Assembly: GCF_000203915.1 (NCBI RefSeq)
Contig: NC_008390.1
Location: 2,728,001-2,792,000 of the forward strand
From: Burkholderia ambifaria AMMD
GTDB lineage: Bacteria > Pseudomonadota > Gammaproteobacteria > Burkholderiales > Burkholderiaceae
DNA length: 64,000 nucleotides
Reading direction: 5' to 3'
Shown: positions 28,907 through 36,906 of the stretch, in pieces
Layout of the letters: each line of letters opens with the position of its first letter
Position numbering within the stretch: position 1 is the first letter of the stretch
Notes under the pieces: model-generated
Told to the model about the DNA's origin: nothing
The model's input: the letters and a program-made list of their open reading frames with translations, nothing else
Database searches by the model: none
Made by a program: the position numbers and the translations under genes

Positions 28907-29835
28907 ACGCTCGCTTGTCGCGCCTGTTGCGACCGCTGCCGCCGCTCGCGATGCTGGTCGCGCTCGCGCTCGCGCACGCGCCCGTCGCTCACGCCGACGT
29001 CACGGCCCGCGACGATGCCGGCAATACCGTCACGCTGCCCGCCCCGGCCCAGCGCGTGATCAGTCTCGCGCCGCATGCGACCGAGCTGGTCTACGCGGCC
29101 GGCGGCGGCGCGAAGCTGGTCGGCACGGTCACGTACAGCGACTACCCGCCCGCCGCGCAGGCCGTGCCGCGCGTCGGCGACAACAAGGCCCTCGACCTCG
29201 AGCGGATCGCCGCGCTGAAGCCGGACCTGATCGTCGTCTGGCGGCACGGCAACGCCGAACGGCAGACCGATGCGCTGCGGGCGCTGCACATCCCGCTGTT
29301 CTTCAGCGAACCGAAACATCTCCACGACGTGGCGACGTCCCTGCGCCAGCTCGGTACGCTGCTCGGCACGGCACCCGTCGCCGACGCGGCCGCGGCATCG
29401 TTCTCGCGCGACATCGCGGCGCTGCGCGCACGCTACGCGGCGCGCGCGCCCGTCACGATGTTCTTCCAGGTATGGGACCGGCCGCTGACGACGCTCAACG
29501 GCGCGCACCTGTTCAACGAAGTCATTGCGCTATGCGGCGGCCGCAACGTGTTCGCGGCGCTGAAGCCGCTCGCGCCGAGCGTCACCGACGAGGCCGTGCT
29601 CGCGGCCAATCCGGAAGCGATCGTGACGACGAGCGCCGGCGCGACGCGCTCGGACGCGCCGCTGCCGAGCCTCGCGCGCTGGCGTGCATGGCCCGCGCTG
29701 ACGGCCGTGGCGCGCAACAACCTGTTCGCGATCGACGGCGATCTGCTGACCCGGCCGTCACCGCGGATCGCGCAAGGCGCGGCCGCGCTGTGCGAGGATC
29801 TCGACGCGGCGCGGGCGCGGCGGCCGGCGCGCTGA
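28903..29835 (+). CDS. btuF: Periplasmic cobalamin/cobinamide-binding protein (BtuF-like)
   Basis: A substrate-binding protein of a class III metal-chelate ABC importer. The 310-residue protein has a type I signal peptide (LAMLVALALAHAPVAHAD) and a Fe/B12-binding fold: RVISLAPHATELVYAAGGGAKLVGTV, YPPAAQAVPRVGD, LKPDLIVVW. It overlaps cobC by 4 bases. The matching permease and ATPase are on the opposite strand about 2.5 kb away (33.1-34.1 kb), so transport components are split between two transcripts. Ligand is inferred from context. Confidence 0.92.
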   Translation: MNARLSRLLRPLPPLAMLVALALAHAPVAHADVTARDDAGNTVTLPAPAQRVISLAPHATELVYAAGGGAKLVGTVTYSDYPPAAQAVPRVGDNKALDLERIAALKPDLIVVWRHGNAERQTDALRALHIPLFFSEPKHLHDVATSLRQLGTLLGTAPVADAAAASFSRDIAALRARYAARAPVTMFFQVWDRPLTTLNGAHLFNEVIALCGGRNVFAALKPLAPSVTDEAVLAANPEAIVTTSAGATRSDAPLPSLARWRAWPALTAVARNNLFAIDGDLLTRPSPRIAQGAAALCEDLDAARARRPAR

Positions 29836-29889
29836 TTTCGGGCTTCGAAGCGCTTCCGCGTATGCGCTTCAGGCGAGCATGCGCGTCGC

Positions 29890-30474
29890 CTACGCGTCCC
29901 AGTGGACGAGTTCCCACGTGCGCGCGGCATCATCCCTGCGCAACCACACGACGCCGGCCGTCGGCACCGGCCGCGACAGCAGCGTATCGAGCGGCACACG
30001 CAACGCGTGCGCGGCGAGCACGCGAATCACGCCTGCATGCGTGACTACCCATTGCGGCGCGTCGGTCTGCGCGACGGCGTCCGCGATCCGTGCGACACGC
30101 GCGGCGAATCGTGCAACGCTTTCGCCGCCATGCGCGCACGCATGCATCAGGTCGGCCGCCCACGCATCGAGCGCGGCGCGGTCGATATCGTCCCAACGCT
30201 GCAGCTCCCACACGCCGAAGTCCATTTCCTGCCAGCCCGCGTCGCGCCGCAGCGGCACGCCCAACGCCTGCGCGAGCCGTTCGGCGACCGACGCGCAGCG
30301 TATCAGCGGGCTCGTCCAGAGCTGCTCGGGCAACGGCGCCCCGAGCGCCGCCAGGCGCTCGCGCACGGCCCGCGCGCCCACGTCGGCCGAGGCGGCGAGC
30401 GGCACGTCGCTGCGTCCGTAGCACACGCCCGGCTCGACATCGACGGCCGGATGACGAATCAGGACGAGATCCAT
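29890..30474 (-). CDS. Alpha-ribazole phosphatase-like histidine phosphatase
   Basis: A 194-residue phosphoglycerate-mutase-like phosphatase, probably dephosphorylating alpha-ribazole phosphate or cobalamin phosphate. The catalytic motif is LIRHPAV at residues 6-10, with YGRSDVPLA and a C-terminal VVTHAGVIRVL containing the second catalytic His. It is the last gene of the minus-strand cob unit and overlaps the end of cobS by 16 bases. Often called cobC in enteric bacteria, a name used here for another gene. Confidence 0.87.
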   Translation of the reverse strand: MDLVLIRHPAVDVEPGVCYGRSDVPLAASADVGARAVRERLAALGAPLPEQLWTSPLIRCASVAERLAQALGVPLRRDAGWQEMDFGVWELQRWDDIDRAALDAWAADLMHACAHGGESVARFAARVARIADAVAQTDAPQWVVTHAGVIRVLAAHALRVPLDTLLSRPVPTAGVVWLRRDDAARTWELVHWDA

Positions 30475-31238
30475 CCGAGCACCACCAGATAGATCGCGAG
30501 TTCACTCAGTTGCTGCGCGAAGCCGAGACAGTCGCCGGTATAACCGCCGATCCGCTTCACGAAATAGCGGGCCGCCCATGCCCGCACGAGCATGAGCGCG
30601 ACGAAGGCCGCGACGCCCGCGCGCCAGTCCGGCCACAACAGCCACGGCAGCCCGAATGCGGCCGCGACCCACGCCGCGCGCACGCCCATGCGCTGCGCGA
30701 CCGGCTTCGCCTTGCCCTCCGGCCGAACGTAGTCGAGCGACATCAGCAGGCTCACGGCCGCCGCCCGGCTCGCCGCATGCGCGGCGACCATCGTCCACGC
30801 GGCGCGCAGCGGCGGCATGGCCGCGAGCGCCTGCCATTTCAGGCCGAGCGTGATCACGAGCGCGGCCGCGCCGAACGTGCCGATGCGCGAGTCGTGCATG
30901 ATCCGCAGCACGTCTTCGCGCGTATAGCCGCCGCCGAATGCATCGCAGCTGTCGGCGAGGCCATCCTCATGGAACGCGCCGGTCGCGAGCAGCGTCGCGG
31001 CCATCGACAGGCCGACCGCGATCGACGCGGGCAGCACGCGCAGCGCCGCGAGATAGACGAGCGCGCCCCACGCGCCGACGCATGCGCCGACCAGCGGGAA
31101 GTAACGCGCGGCCTGGTCGAGATCGCCGGCCGCATAGCCGATCGCGCGCGGCACCGGCACGCGCGTGAAATAGCCGAGCGCGACGAAGAAGTAGCGCAGT
31201 TCGGCGCGTACGCCGCCGCGCGCGCGCTCAGGCGTCAC
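30459..31238 (-). CDS. cobS: Adenosylcobinamide-GDP ribazoletransferase (cobalamin synthase)
   Basis: A polytopic membrane enzyme joining adenosylcobinamide-GDP to alpha-ribazole. It has 259 residues from a GTG at 31238, which overlaps the cobT stop by 11 bases; no ATG fits nearer the conserved start ELRYFFVALGYFTRVPVP. Diagnostic motifs are GAFHEDGLADSCDAFGGGYTREDVLRIMHDSRIGTFG, the acidic metal-binding region, and the C-terminal GGYTGDCLGFAQQLSELAIYL. The coupling with cobT fits their consecutive steps. Confidence 0.94.
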   Translation of the reverse strand: MTPERARGGVRAELRYFFVALGYFTRVPVPRAIGYAAGDLDQAARYFPLVGACVGAWGALVYLAALRVLPASIAVGLSMAATLLATGAFHEDGLADSCDAFGGGYTREDVLRIMHDSRIGTFGAAALVITLGLKWQALAAMPPLRAAWTMVAAHAASRAAAVSLLMSLDYVRPEGKAKPVAQRMGVRAAWVAAAFGLPWLLWPDWRAGVAAFVALMLVRAWAARYFVKRIGGYTGDCLGFAQQLSELAIYLVVLGWISS

Positions 31239-32283
31239 GATTGTCGACGCCGGCGGATTCGAAGCTCGCCATCTCGGTGAGGAACGCGGCCGCCGCGCGC
31301 ACCAGCGGCAGCGCGAGCGCGGCGCCCGTGCCTTCGCCGAGCCGCAGGTCGAGCGCGAGCAGCGGCTTCGCGCCGAAATGCTCGAGCATGCGCCGGTGGC
31401 CGGCCTCGTGGGACGCATGCGAGAACACGCAGTAATCGCGCACGCCGGGCGCGATGCGCTCGGCGACGAGCAGCGCGGCCGTCGCGATGAAGCCGTCGAC
31501 GAGGATCGTCATTCGCTCGCTCGCGGCCGCGAGATACGCGCCCGTCATCATCGCGATCTCGAAGCCGCCGAACGTCGCGAGTACGTCGAGCGGCGCGATC
31601 GCGTGCGAATGCCGGACGAGCGCGCGGCCGAGCACCGCGCGCTTGTGCGCGAGCCCCTGGTCGTCGAGGCCCGTGCCGCGCCCCACGCACGCGTCGATCG
31701 GCACGTCGAGCAAACGGCTCATCAGGCATGCGGCCGACGACGTGTTCGCGATCCCCATTTCGCCGAAGCCGATCACGTTCGTGCCGAGCGACGCGTGCAG
31801 GCGCACCCGCGCGGCACCGGCCGCGAGCGCCGTCGTCGCCTCGTCGCGCGTCATCGCCGGTTCGGCTGCGAAGTTGCGCGTGCCGCGCGCAACCGGCAGC
31901 GACACGAGCCGGTCGGATACCGGCAGCGGCGACGCGACGCCCGCGTCGACGATCTCGAGCACGCACTGCGCGACACCCGAGAACGCATTGATCGCCGCGC
32001 CGCCGGCCAGGAAGTTCGCAACCATCTGCGCGGTGACCGCCTGCGGATACGGGCTCACGCCCTCGGCCGCGATCCCGTGGTCGCCGGCGAACACGATCGT
32101 CACGGGACGCTGCACGTGCGGCCGCTCGGTGCGCTGGATCAGGCCGATCTGCAACGCGATCGCCTCGAGCTGGCCGAGACTGCCGGGCGGCTTGGTCTTG
32201 TGATCGATCACATGCTGCAGGCGCTTGCGCAGCGCGTCGTCGAGCGGCGCGATCGCGGGCGGGAAGTCGGTCGGATTCGTCAT
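31228..32283 (-). CDS. cobT: Nicotinate-nucleotide-dimethylbenzimidazole phosphoribosyltransferase
   Basis: Activates the lower ligand, making alpha-ribazole phosphate from DMB and nicotinate mononucleotide. It has 351 residues from the ATG at 32283. Motifs: KPPGSLGQLEAIA, IVFAGDHGIAAEGVSPYP, GEMGIANTSSAAC and the C-terminal LRLGEGTGAALALPL containing the catalytic Glu. A further ATG at 32340 would add 19 non-conserved residues and overlap the upstream ATPase. It lies between the B12 ABC ATPase and cobS. Confidence 0.95.
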   Translation of the reverse strand: MTNPTDFPPAIAPLDDALRKRLQHVIDHKTKPPGSLGQLEAIALQIGLIQRTERPHVQRPVTIVFAGDHGIAAEGVSPYPQAVTAQMVANFLAGGAAINAFSGVAQCVLEIVDAGVASPLPVSDRLVSLPVARGTRNFAAEPAMTRDEATTALAAGAARVRLHASLGTNVIGFGEMGIANTSSAACLMSRLLDVPIDACVGRGTGLDDQGLAHKRAVLGRALVRHSHAIAPLDVLATFGGFEIAMMTGAYLAAASERMTILVDGFIATAALLVAERIAPGVRDYCVFSHASHEAGHRRMLEHFGAKPLLALDLRLGEGTGAALALPLVRAAAAFLTEMASFESAGVDNRDA

Positions 32284-32336
32284 CGGAAGGTTTGCCTCGT
32301 TGGCGCGGCCGGTGCCGCGCATCGAAAGAAGAGAGT

Positions 32337-33149
32337 TCATCGCCGCTCGGGCCACGCGGGCAGCAGCGCGTCGCGGCCGTTCTCGCGGATCAGCACGAGC
32401 GGGTAGCCGAACGCGTCGCTCGCTCGCGTCGGCGTCAGCACGTCGTGCACGGGGCCCGCCCATGCATGGCCGCGGCCGTCGAGCAACAGCGCGTGCGTCG
32501 CGAAACGCCGCGCGAGATTCAGGTCGTGACACGAGAACAGCACCGTGCGCGGGCCCGCGTCGAGCCATGTGCACAGCGCGGTGAGGCCATCGATCTGGTG
32601 ATGCAGGTCGAGATGGGCGAGCGGCTCGTCGAGCAGCATCAGCGGCGCATCCTGGCACAGCGTCGCGGCCAGCGCGACGCGCTGGCGCTCGCCGCCCGAC
32701 AGCGACAGCACGTCGCGCGACGCGAGCGCGCTCAGCCCGAACGTCGCGAGCGCATCGCGTGCGGCCGCGCGGTCGCCGTCGCGCTCCCAGCCCCAGCCGC
32801 CGAGATACGGAAAGCGGTTGAGCAGCACCGTGTCGAATACCGTCGCGCTGAACGCGTCGTGCAGTTGCTGCGGCATCAGCGCGCGGCGCCGTGCGAGCTG
32901 TTCGGGCGGCCACACAGCGAGTGGCAGGCGGTCGATCTCGACGTGGCCGCCGGCCGGCTGCCGCAGGCCCGCGAGCGTCGCGAGCAGCGTCGTCTTGCCG
33001 GCGCCGTTCGGCCCCGCGACGCACCAGATCTCGCCGGGCCGGAACGCCTGCGTGAAGCCGTCGAGCAGCGTGCGCTCGCCGGCCTTCAGCGTCAGGTCGA
33101 CTGCCGCGCAGCTCATGTCGTCGGCGGTGTGTGGTGCGGCGTGCGTCAT
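32337..33149 (-). CDS. btuD: Cobalamin ABC transporter ATP-binding protein (BtuD-like)
   Basis: A 270-residue ABC ATPase: Walker A GPNGAGKTTLLA near residue 48, ABC signature LSLSGGERQRVALA, Walker B LMLLDEPLAHLD, and the switch His in LFSCHDLNLARRF. The Q-loop is MPQQLHDA. Sequence and context match the FecE/BtuD class. It overlaps the permease gene by ATGA (33146-33149), so the two are translationally coupled. Confidence 0.93.
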   Translation of the reverse strand: MTHAAPHTADDMSCAAVDLTLKAGERTLLDGFTQAFRPGEIWCVAGPNGAGKTTLLATLAGLRQPAGGHVEIDRLPLAVWPPEQLARRRALMPQQLHDAFSATVFDTVLLNRFPYLGGWGWERDGDRAAARDALATFGLSALASRDVLSLSGGERQRVALAATLCQDAPLMLLDEPLAHLDLHHQIDGLTALCTWLDAGPRTVLFSCHDLNLARRFATHALLLDGRGHAWAGPVHDVLTPTRASDAFGYPLVLIRENGRDALLPAWPERR

Positions 33150-34144
33150 CGCATCGGTCTCCTCAGCAACATCCACAGGAACACCGGCACGCCGATCAAC
33201 GCGGTCATCACGCCGACCGGCAATTGCGCGGGTGCGATCGCGGTGCGCGCGAGCAGGTCGGCCGCCATCACGCCGCCGCCGCCCGCGAGCATCGCGGCGG
33301 GCAGCAGCATGCGCTGGTCGTTGCCGAATGCGAGCCGCAGCGCGTGCGGCACGACGAGGCCAACGAAACCGATCGTGCCGGCCGTCGTCACCGCGGCCGC
33401 CGCGGCCAGCGACGCGACGAGGTAGATCCGCATGCGCAACCGCGCGACCGGCACGCCGAGCGCGAGCGCGGTCGCGTCGCCGCGCAGCAGCACGTTGAGT
33501 TGCGGCGCGGCCGGCAGCGCGACGCATGCGGCCAGCAGCAGCGCGCCCCACGCGAACCAGGGTGCCGTCACGCCGTTCAGATCGCCCGTCAGCCAGAAGA
33601 TGATGCCGCGCAGCCGTGCATCGGGCGCGAGCGACAGCAGCAGCGTGACGAGCGCGCCCCACCCGGCCGCGATCACCACACCCGTGAGCAGCAGCCGCGG
33701 CGACGCATCGCGCGAATCACCGCGCCCCAGCTCGCGGCGAGCCAGCCCGAGCACGAGCGCGACCGACACGAGCGCGCCGGCGAACGCGGACGCATCGACG
33801 AGCCACCATGCGGCGCCCGCGATCATCGCGACGAGCGCGAAGCCGGCCGCCCCGCCGGATACGCCGAGCACGTACGGCTCCGCGAGCGGATTGCGCAGCA
33901 GCACCTGCAGCAGCGCACCGGCCAGCGCGAGTAGCGCGCCGCAGGCGAAGCCCGCGAGCGCACGCGGCAGTCGCAGCGTGCGCACGATGTCGGCGAACAG
34001 CGCGTCGCCGCCGTGCGGCACGAGCGACGCGAGCGCCTGCCACGGCGACATCGGCACGCTGCCGATCGACAGCGATGCGACGAACAGCAGCGCGACCACG
34101 GCCGCGAGCGCGGCCCAGATCGACGCGGCACGCGCGGCGCTCAT
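33146..34144 (-). CDS. btuC: Cobalamin ABC transporter permease (BtuC-like)
   Basis: A 332-residue FecCD-family permease with about ten helices. Family motifs: LRLPRALAGFACGALLALAGALLQVLLRNPLAEPYVLGVSGGA, TGVVIAAGWGA, WLTGDLNG and TIGFVGLVVPHALRL with the cytoplasmic loop contacting the ATPase. The ATG at 34144 starts MSAARAASIW; the frame is open further upstream, but that part is remnant of another gene. The first 64 coding bases are duplicated at 34305-34368. Confidence 0.94.
   Translation of the reverse strand: MSAARAASIWAALAAVVALLFVASLSIGSVPMSPWQALASLVPHGGDALFADIVRTLRLPRALAGFACGALLALAGALLQVLLRNPLAEPYVLGVSGGAAGFALVAMIAGAAWWLVDASAFAGALVSVALVLGLARRELGRGDSRDASPRLLLTGVVIAAGWGALVTLLLSLAPDARLRGIIFWLTGDLNGVTAPWFAWGALLLAACVALPAAPQLNVLLRGDATALALGVPVARLRMRIYLVASLAAAAAVTTAGTIGFVGLVVPHALRLAFGNDQRMLLPAAMLAGGGGVMAADLLARTAIAPAQLPVGVMTALIGVPVFLWMLLRRPMR
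34081..34144 (-). repeat. Direct repeat copy A (start of btuC)
   Basis: First 64 coding bases of btuC, identical at 63 of 64 positions to 34305-34368 in the same orientation. Confidence 0.95.
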
Positions 34145-34211
34145 GCGGGCCACGACATCGTGCACGACGCACGATGGCGTCGCTTGTCGCCGTTGCCGGC
34201 CGTGCGCGGCG

Positions 34212-34930
34212 CGGGCGTCGCGCCGCGGCGTGTTGTAGGCATACGCAAGCTCGTCATCCTTGTTGAGCAGGTTGTTGATGCGTGCACGGACGACCGGTGA
34301 TCCCGAACAGCAGCGCGACCACGGCCACGAGCGCGGCCCAGATCGACGCGGCACGCGCGGCGCTCATACGGTGCACGAGGCGTCGTCATCGCGCGCCGCA
34401 GGATTGACGACACCGTCGTCGCAACGCCGCGTGCCGCCCGAGTCATTGTGCGCACGGCTCAGGCGCCACGCGCAGCCGAACGCGCGACTCGCCGCCATCG
34501 ACGCGCGATACCGCGTGCGGCGATCGCCCCCCGAATCCGCGTTTCGCCGCGCGCGTCGCGCGACGTGGCGGCAGGTCGCGCGTCGGTCGAGCCGACGCGA
34601 CACCACCGCGCAGATGGCCGCGCACACGGCCGCGATCCGGCGAGCCGCACGTTCGCGCGGCCGACGTTCTGCGCAATATAGTGGAAGCCGCCCCATCGGG
34701 TCGACCGGCGTCGCGCTGGCGTCACCGTCGAGTACGATCGGCTCGGCAACGGCGACTTGCGGCGGCAACGACGCGTCAGCACGCCGCGCGACGGATCGCG
34801 GCACCGCGTGACGCGCGACCTGCGACGTCGCCGCTCCGGACGGATCGGCGTATGCCGCAGCCCGCGCGACGGCGGCGAGCGGCACACCGCGACGCGCACC
34901 GGGCAGCGGGCGAACGATTGGGGTCAGCAT
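34212..34930 (-). pseudogene. btuB: Decayed btuB (TonB-dependent cobalamin receptor) remnant
   Basis: No intact frame, but pieces of a TonB-dependent receptor are legible on the minus strand. The last-strand motif RARINNLLNKDDELAYAYN at about 34295-34240 matches the V-R-x-x-I-x-N-L-F-D-K-D-Y-x-x-x-Y-G-Y pattern near the BtuB C terminus. In another frame FHYIAQNVGRANVR near 34690 matches the Y-V-N-V-x-R-A-R-I-R-G barrel segment, and an Arg-rich RRA-x-RAAKRGF piece follows in a third frame. A possible original start is the ATG at 34930 (MLTPIVRPLPGARRG), 75 bases after the riboswitch. About 700 bases remain of a gene normally near 1.9 kb, so frameshifts and a large deletion are inferred. Confidence 0.6.
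34305..34368 (-). repeat. Direct repeat copy B (truncated btuC start inside btuB remnant)
   Basis: 63/64 identity to 34081-34144. It begins with ATG at 34368 and encodes the first 21 BtuC residues, then runs into unrelated sequence and stops after 37 codons. Confidence 0.92.
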
Positions 34931-35005
34931 CGAAGACAAGTCCCGTGAAGCACTGCGCGCCCCGCTTCCCCGCAGGCCGCGCGTCATGAAGCCATGCAGG
35001 CTCCT

Positions 35006-35236
35006 CGCCTCGGCCGGTATCCGGGCTGGCGGCGTACCGGCTCGCCTTCCCGCGCGTTTCACGCGCAGTGGCCCGCGCCCGCGTGCGACCTGCACGCGAA
35101 ACGCGCCCGAGCCGGCCTGCGTCATGGGACGCGGCCGCTTACCGTTGCGGGGGCAGCGCAGGTTGGCGATCCCCGTGCGGAGCACGCGCCCTGCTTCCCG
35201 TTTAACCGCGCGACGCACGCGCGAGCACCGAGGCGG
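35006..35236 (-). ncRNA. Cobalamin riboswitch
   Basis: Read on the minus strand, the element has all major AdoCbl-riboswitch landmarks in order: GGTGC with the P1 strand (35229-35225), AAACGGGAAGCAGGG, the conserved GCCCCCGCAACGGTAAGC (35154-35137), GCCACTG (35072-35066), CGGGAAGGC, and the B12 box GCCAGCCCGGATACCGGC (35030-35013). P1 is a perfect 8-bp pairing of CCGAGGCG (35228-35235 on plus) with CGCCTCGG (35006-35013). It lies upstream of the btuB remnant and the btuC-btuD-cobT-cobS-phosphatase unit, which it probably represses when cobalamin is plentiful. Confidence 0.95.
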
Positions 35237-35412
35237 CGCCAGTTTAGGAGCGGGCCGCACGAGCGTCAAGAAAGCGCCCGGACGCATGCCGGGAGCGCGT
35301 CGGACGCGCATATTCGCGGCAAGAAGCGGGGGTGTTACGACTGGAAACGTTACAGATGTCGGAATGCGCGTTATTCCGCGCTAAAATGCTGGGTCTTTAG
35401 AGGACGCAGCAG
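35237..35412. promoter_or_regulatory. Divergent promoter region, riboswitch RNA / coiled-coil gene
   Basis: 176 bases that must contain the minus-strand promoter of the riboswitch transcript and the plus-strand promoter of the zapA operon. TAAAAT at 35382-35387 is a good -10 candidate for the latter, and AGAGGACG precedes the start codon at 35413. Confidence 0.55.
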
Positions 35413-35763
35413 ATGCTCAACGAACTCGAAACTTTATCTCAAAATATTGGCCGTCTGATCTCGCTGAACAAGCGCTATCACTCGGAACGGCTCGCGCTCG
35501 AGGAGCAGGTCGCGCAAATGCGCGCGGAAGCGGACACCGTCCGCGCGGAACTCGCGCAGCTGCGCGACGAACGCAATGCACTCGCGGCGGAGCGCGACAC
35601 GCTGTCGGCAAAGATCGACGACGCTCAGGTCAAACTGAACGCGATTCTCGAAAAGCTGCCGCGCACGAAGAGCGCCGAGCAGGCCGACAACCAGCTCGAT
35701 CTGCTGGATGCGCAGGCGCGCCCGGATAGCGACGACGCGGCCAGCCACGGAGAACATGCATGA
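35413..35763 (+). CDS. Coiled-coil protein upstream of zapA (ZapB-like candidate)
   Basis: A 116-residue protein almost entirely predicted as coiled coil from residue 20 to about 80 (NKRYHSERLALEEQVAQMR, then RAELAQLRDERNALAAERD), with an acidic tail. It has no signal peptide. Its stop overlaps the zapA start by ATGA, so the two are translationally coupled. The coupling and the coiled coil suggest a divisome-associated, ZapB-like partner, but I see no decisive motif. Confidence 0.75.
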   Translation: MLNELETLSQNIGRLISLNKRYHSERLALEEQVAQMRAEADTVRAELAQLRDERNALAAERDTLSAKIDDAQVKLNAILEKLPRTKSAEQADNQLDLLDAQARPDSDDAASHGEHA

Positions 35764-36074
35764 GCACCAAGCAGATCGAAGTCTCGATTCTCGGTCAGCC
35801 CTATCGGCTCGCCTGCTCGGCCGAGACCGAAGCCGCGCTGCTCGAGGCCGTCGCGCGCGTCGATGCCGAAATGTCGAAAATCCGCTCGAACAGCTCGGTG
35901 CGCGGCACCGATCGCATCGCGGTGATGGCGGCCCTGTCGCTCGCATCCGAATTGCTGCGCCTGCAAACGAGCGTGCGGCACGGTGAAGCATTTCCGGCGG
36001 AAGAAATCCGTCGTACAATGCACCAGATGAACGAACAGCTCGGCGCGGTGCTCGCACAGCACGAGACGCAGTAA
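35760..36074 (+). CDS. zapA: Cell division protein ZapA
   Basis: Promotes FtsZ bundling at the division site. It has 104 residues: the N-terminal beta region MSTKQIEVSILGQPYRLACS (binding FtsZ), then AALLEAVARVDAEMSKIR and DRIAVMAALSLASELLRL, followed by a C-terminal coiled coil for tetramerisation. It is coupled to the preceding coiled-coil gene and immediately upstream of 6S RNA, the usual proteobacterial zapA-ssrS order. Confidence 0.95.
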   Translation: MSTKQIEVSILGQPYRLACSAETEAALLEAVARVDAEMSKIRSNSSVRGTDRIAVMAALSLASELLRLQTSVRHGEAFPAEEIRRTMHQMNEQLGAVLAQHETQ

Positions 36075-36158
36075 CGTTTGATCGATGTGTCGATTCCCCT
36101 TGATCTCGGCGATCAACGGTGGTCAAATTGGCGCAACGAAACACAGTTCAATCAGCTT

Positions 36159-36340
36159 CCCTGCCTGGTTCGCCAAGGTCATATATTCCTTGAACCAATG
36201 CCATGTGCACGGTTGCGGAAATTTGTAGCACGGGCGCGCGCGTCACTCTGTCTGATGTACCCGAAGTGCTGCTAACTGCGACCAATTCTGAACCTCAGGT
36301 TCAGGATGCCGGCCTAGCGGCCAAGGTGGGGACCTATTCA
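36159..36340 (+). ncRNA. ssrS: 6S RNA
   Basis: A regulatory RNA that mimics an open promoter and sequesters sigma-70 RNA polymerase. Position downstream of zapA is diagnostic. The 5' part CCCTGCCTGG (near 36160) pairs with CCAAGGTGGGG (36321-36331) as the closing stem, and the sequence contains CGCCAAGGTCATATATTCCTTGAACC and a large central region around TTGTAGCACGGG. Length is about 180 nt. A terminator follows directly. Exact ends are estimated. Confidence 0.88.
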
Positions 36341-36375
36341 ACGGCATCGGGCCATCCCGATGCCGTTTCCTTTTT
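36341..36375 (+). terminator. Terminator downstream of 6S RNA
   Basis: ACGGCATCGGG-ccat-CCCGATGCCGT followed by TTCCTTTTT. Confidence 0.9.
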
Positions 36376-36444
36376 AAGGTCTGTCTGCATGCCGAACGCG
36401 TATGCAGCCAGACCGTCACGCCCTTTCTGCATCGATCACGATCC

Positions 36445-36906
36445 GTGCAATACTGGCTGATGAAGTCCGAACCGGACGAAGCAAGCATCGACGATCTCGC
36501 CCACGCGCCGCAGCACTCGCTGCCATGGACCGGCGTGCGCAACTATCAGGCGCGCAATTTCATGCGCGACACGATGAAGATCGGCGACGGCGTACTGTTC
36601 TATCACTCGAGCTGCCCCGAGCCGGGCATCGCGGGCCTTGCCGAAGTGTCGTCGACGCCCTACCCCGATCCCACCCAGTTCGATCCGAAAAGCCCGTATT
36701 ACGATCCGAAGTCGACGCAGGAAGCACCGCGCTGGCTGCTCGTCGACGTGCGCTTCGTGAAAAAGTCGCCGCTCGTGCCGCTCGCCGCGCTGCGCGAACA
36801 CGACGAACTCGCCGACATGCGCGTGCTCGCACGCGGCAACCGGCTGTCGATCACGCCGGTCACGCGCGCCGAATGGCGCTTCATCACCGAAAAGCTGATG
36901 AAGTAG
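36445..36906 (+). CDS. EVE domain-containing protein
   Basis: A 153-residue single-domain EVE (PUA-like) protein related to human thymocyte nuclear protein 1, a fold that binds modified bases in nucleic acid. It starts at a GTG (36445) with the family opening QYWLMKSEPDEASIDDL. Other marks are WTGVRNYQARNFMRDTMKIGDGVLFYHSSC, GIAGLAEVSS, and the C-terminal ITPVTRAEWRFI. It follows 6S RNA where many proteobacteria have a formyltetrahydrofolate cyclo-ligase gene. No restriction or defence genes surround it, so a housekeeping role is more likely than defence. Confidence 0.93.
   Translation: MQYWLMKSEPDEASIDDLAHAPQHSLPWTGVRNYQARNFMRDTMKIGDGVLFYHSSCPEPGIAGLAEVSSTPYPDPTQFDPKSPYYDPKSTQEAPRWLLVDVRFVKKSPLVPLAALREHDELADMRVLARGNRLSITPVTRAEWRFITEKLMK

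Noticed and set aside
34364..35311. Long minus-strand frame of 315 codons through the riboswitch
   Set aside because: It covers the structured riboswitch and then a decayed receptor; no intact domain is seen. The internal ATG at 34930 may be the old btuB start.
36445..36906. EVE protein as part of a modification-dependent defence system
   Set aside because: Neighbours are zapA, 6S RNA, SIMPL and lgt, with no nuclease or methylase.
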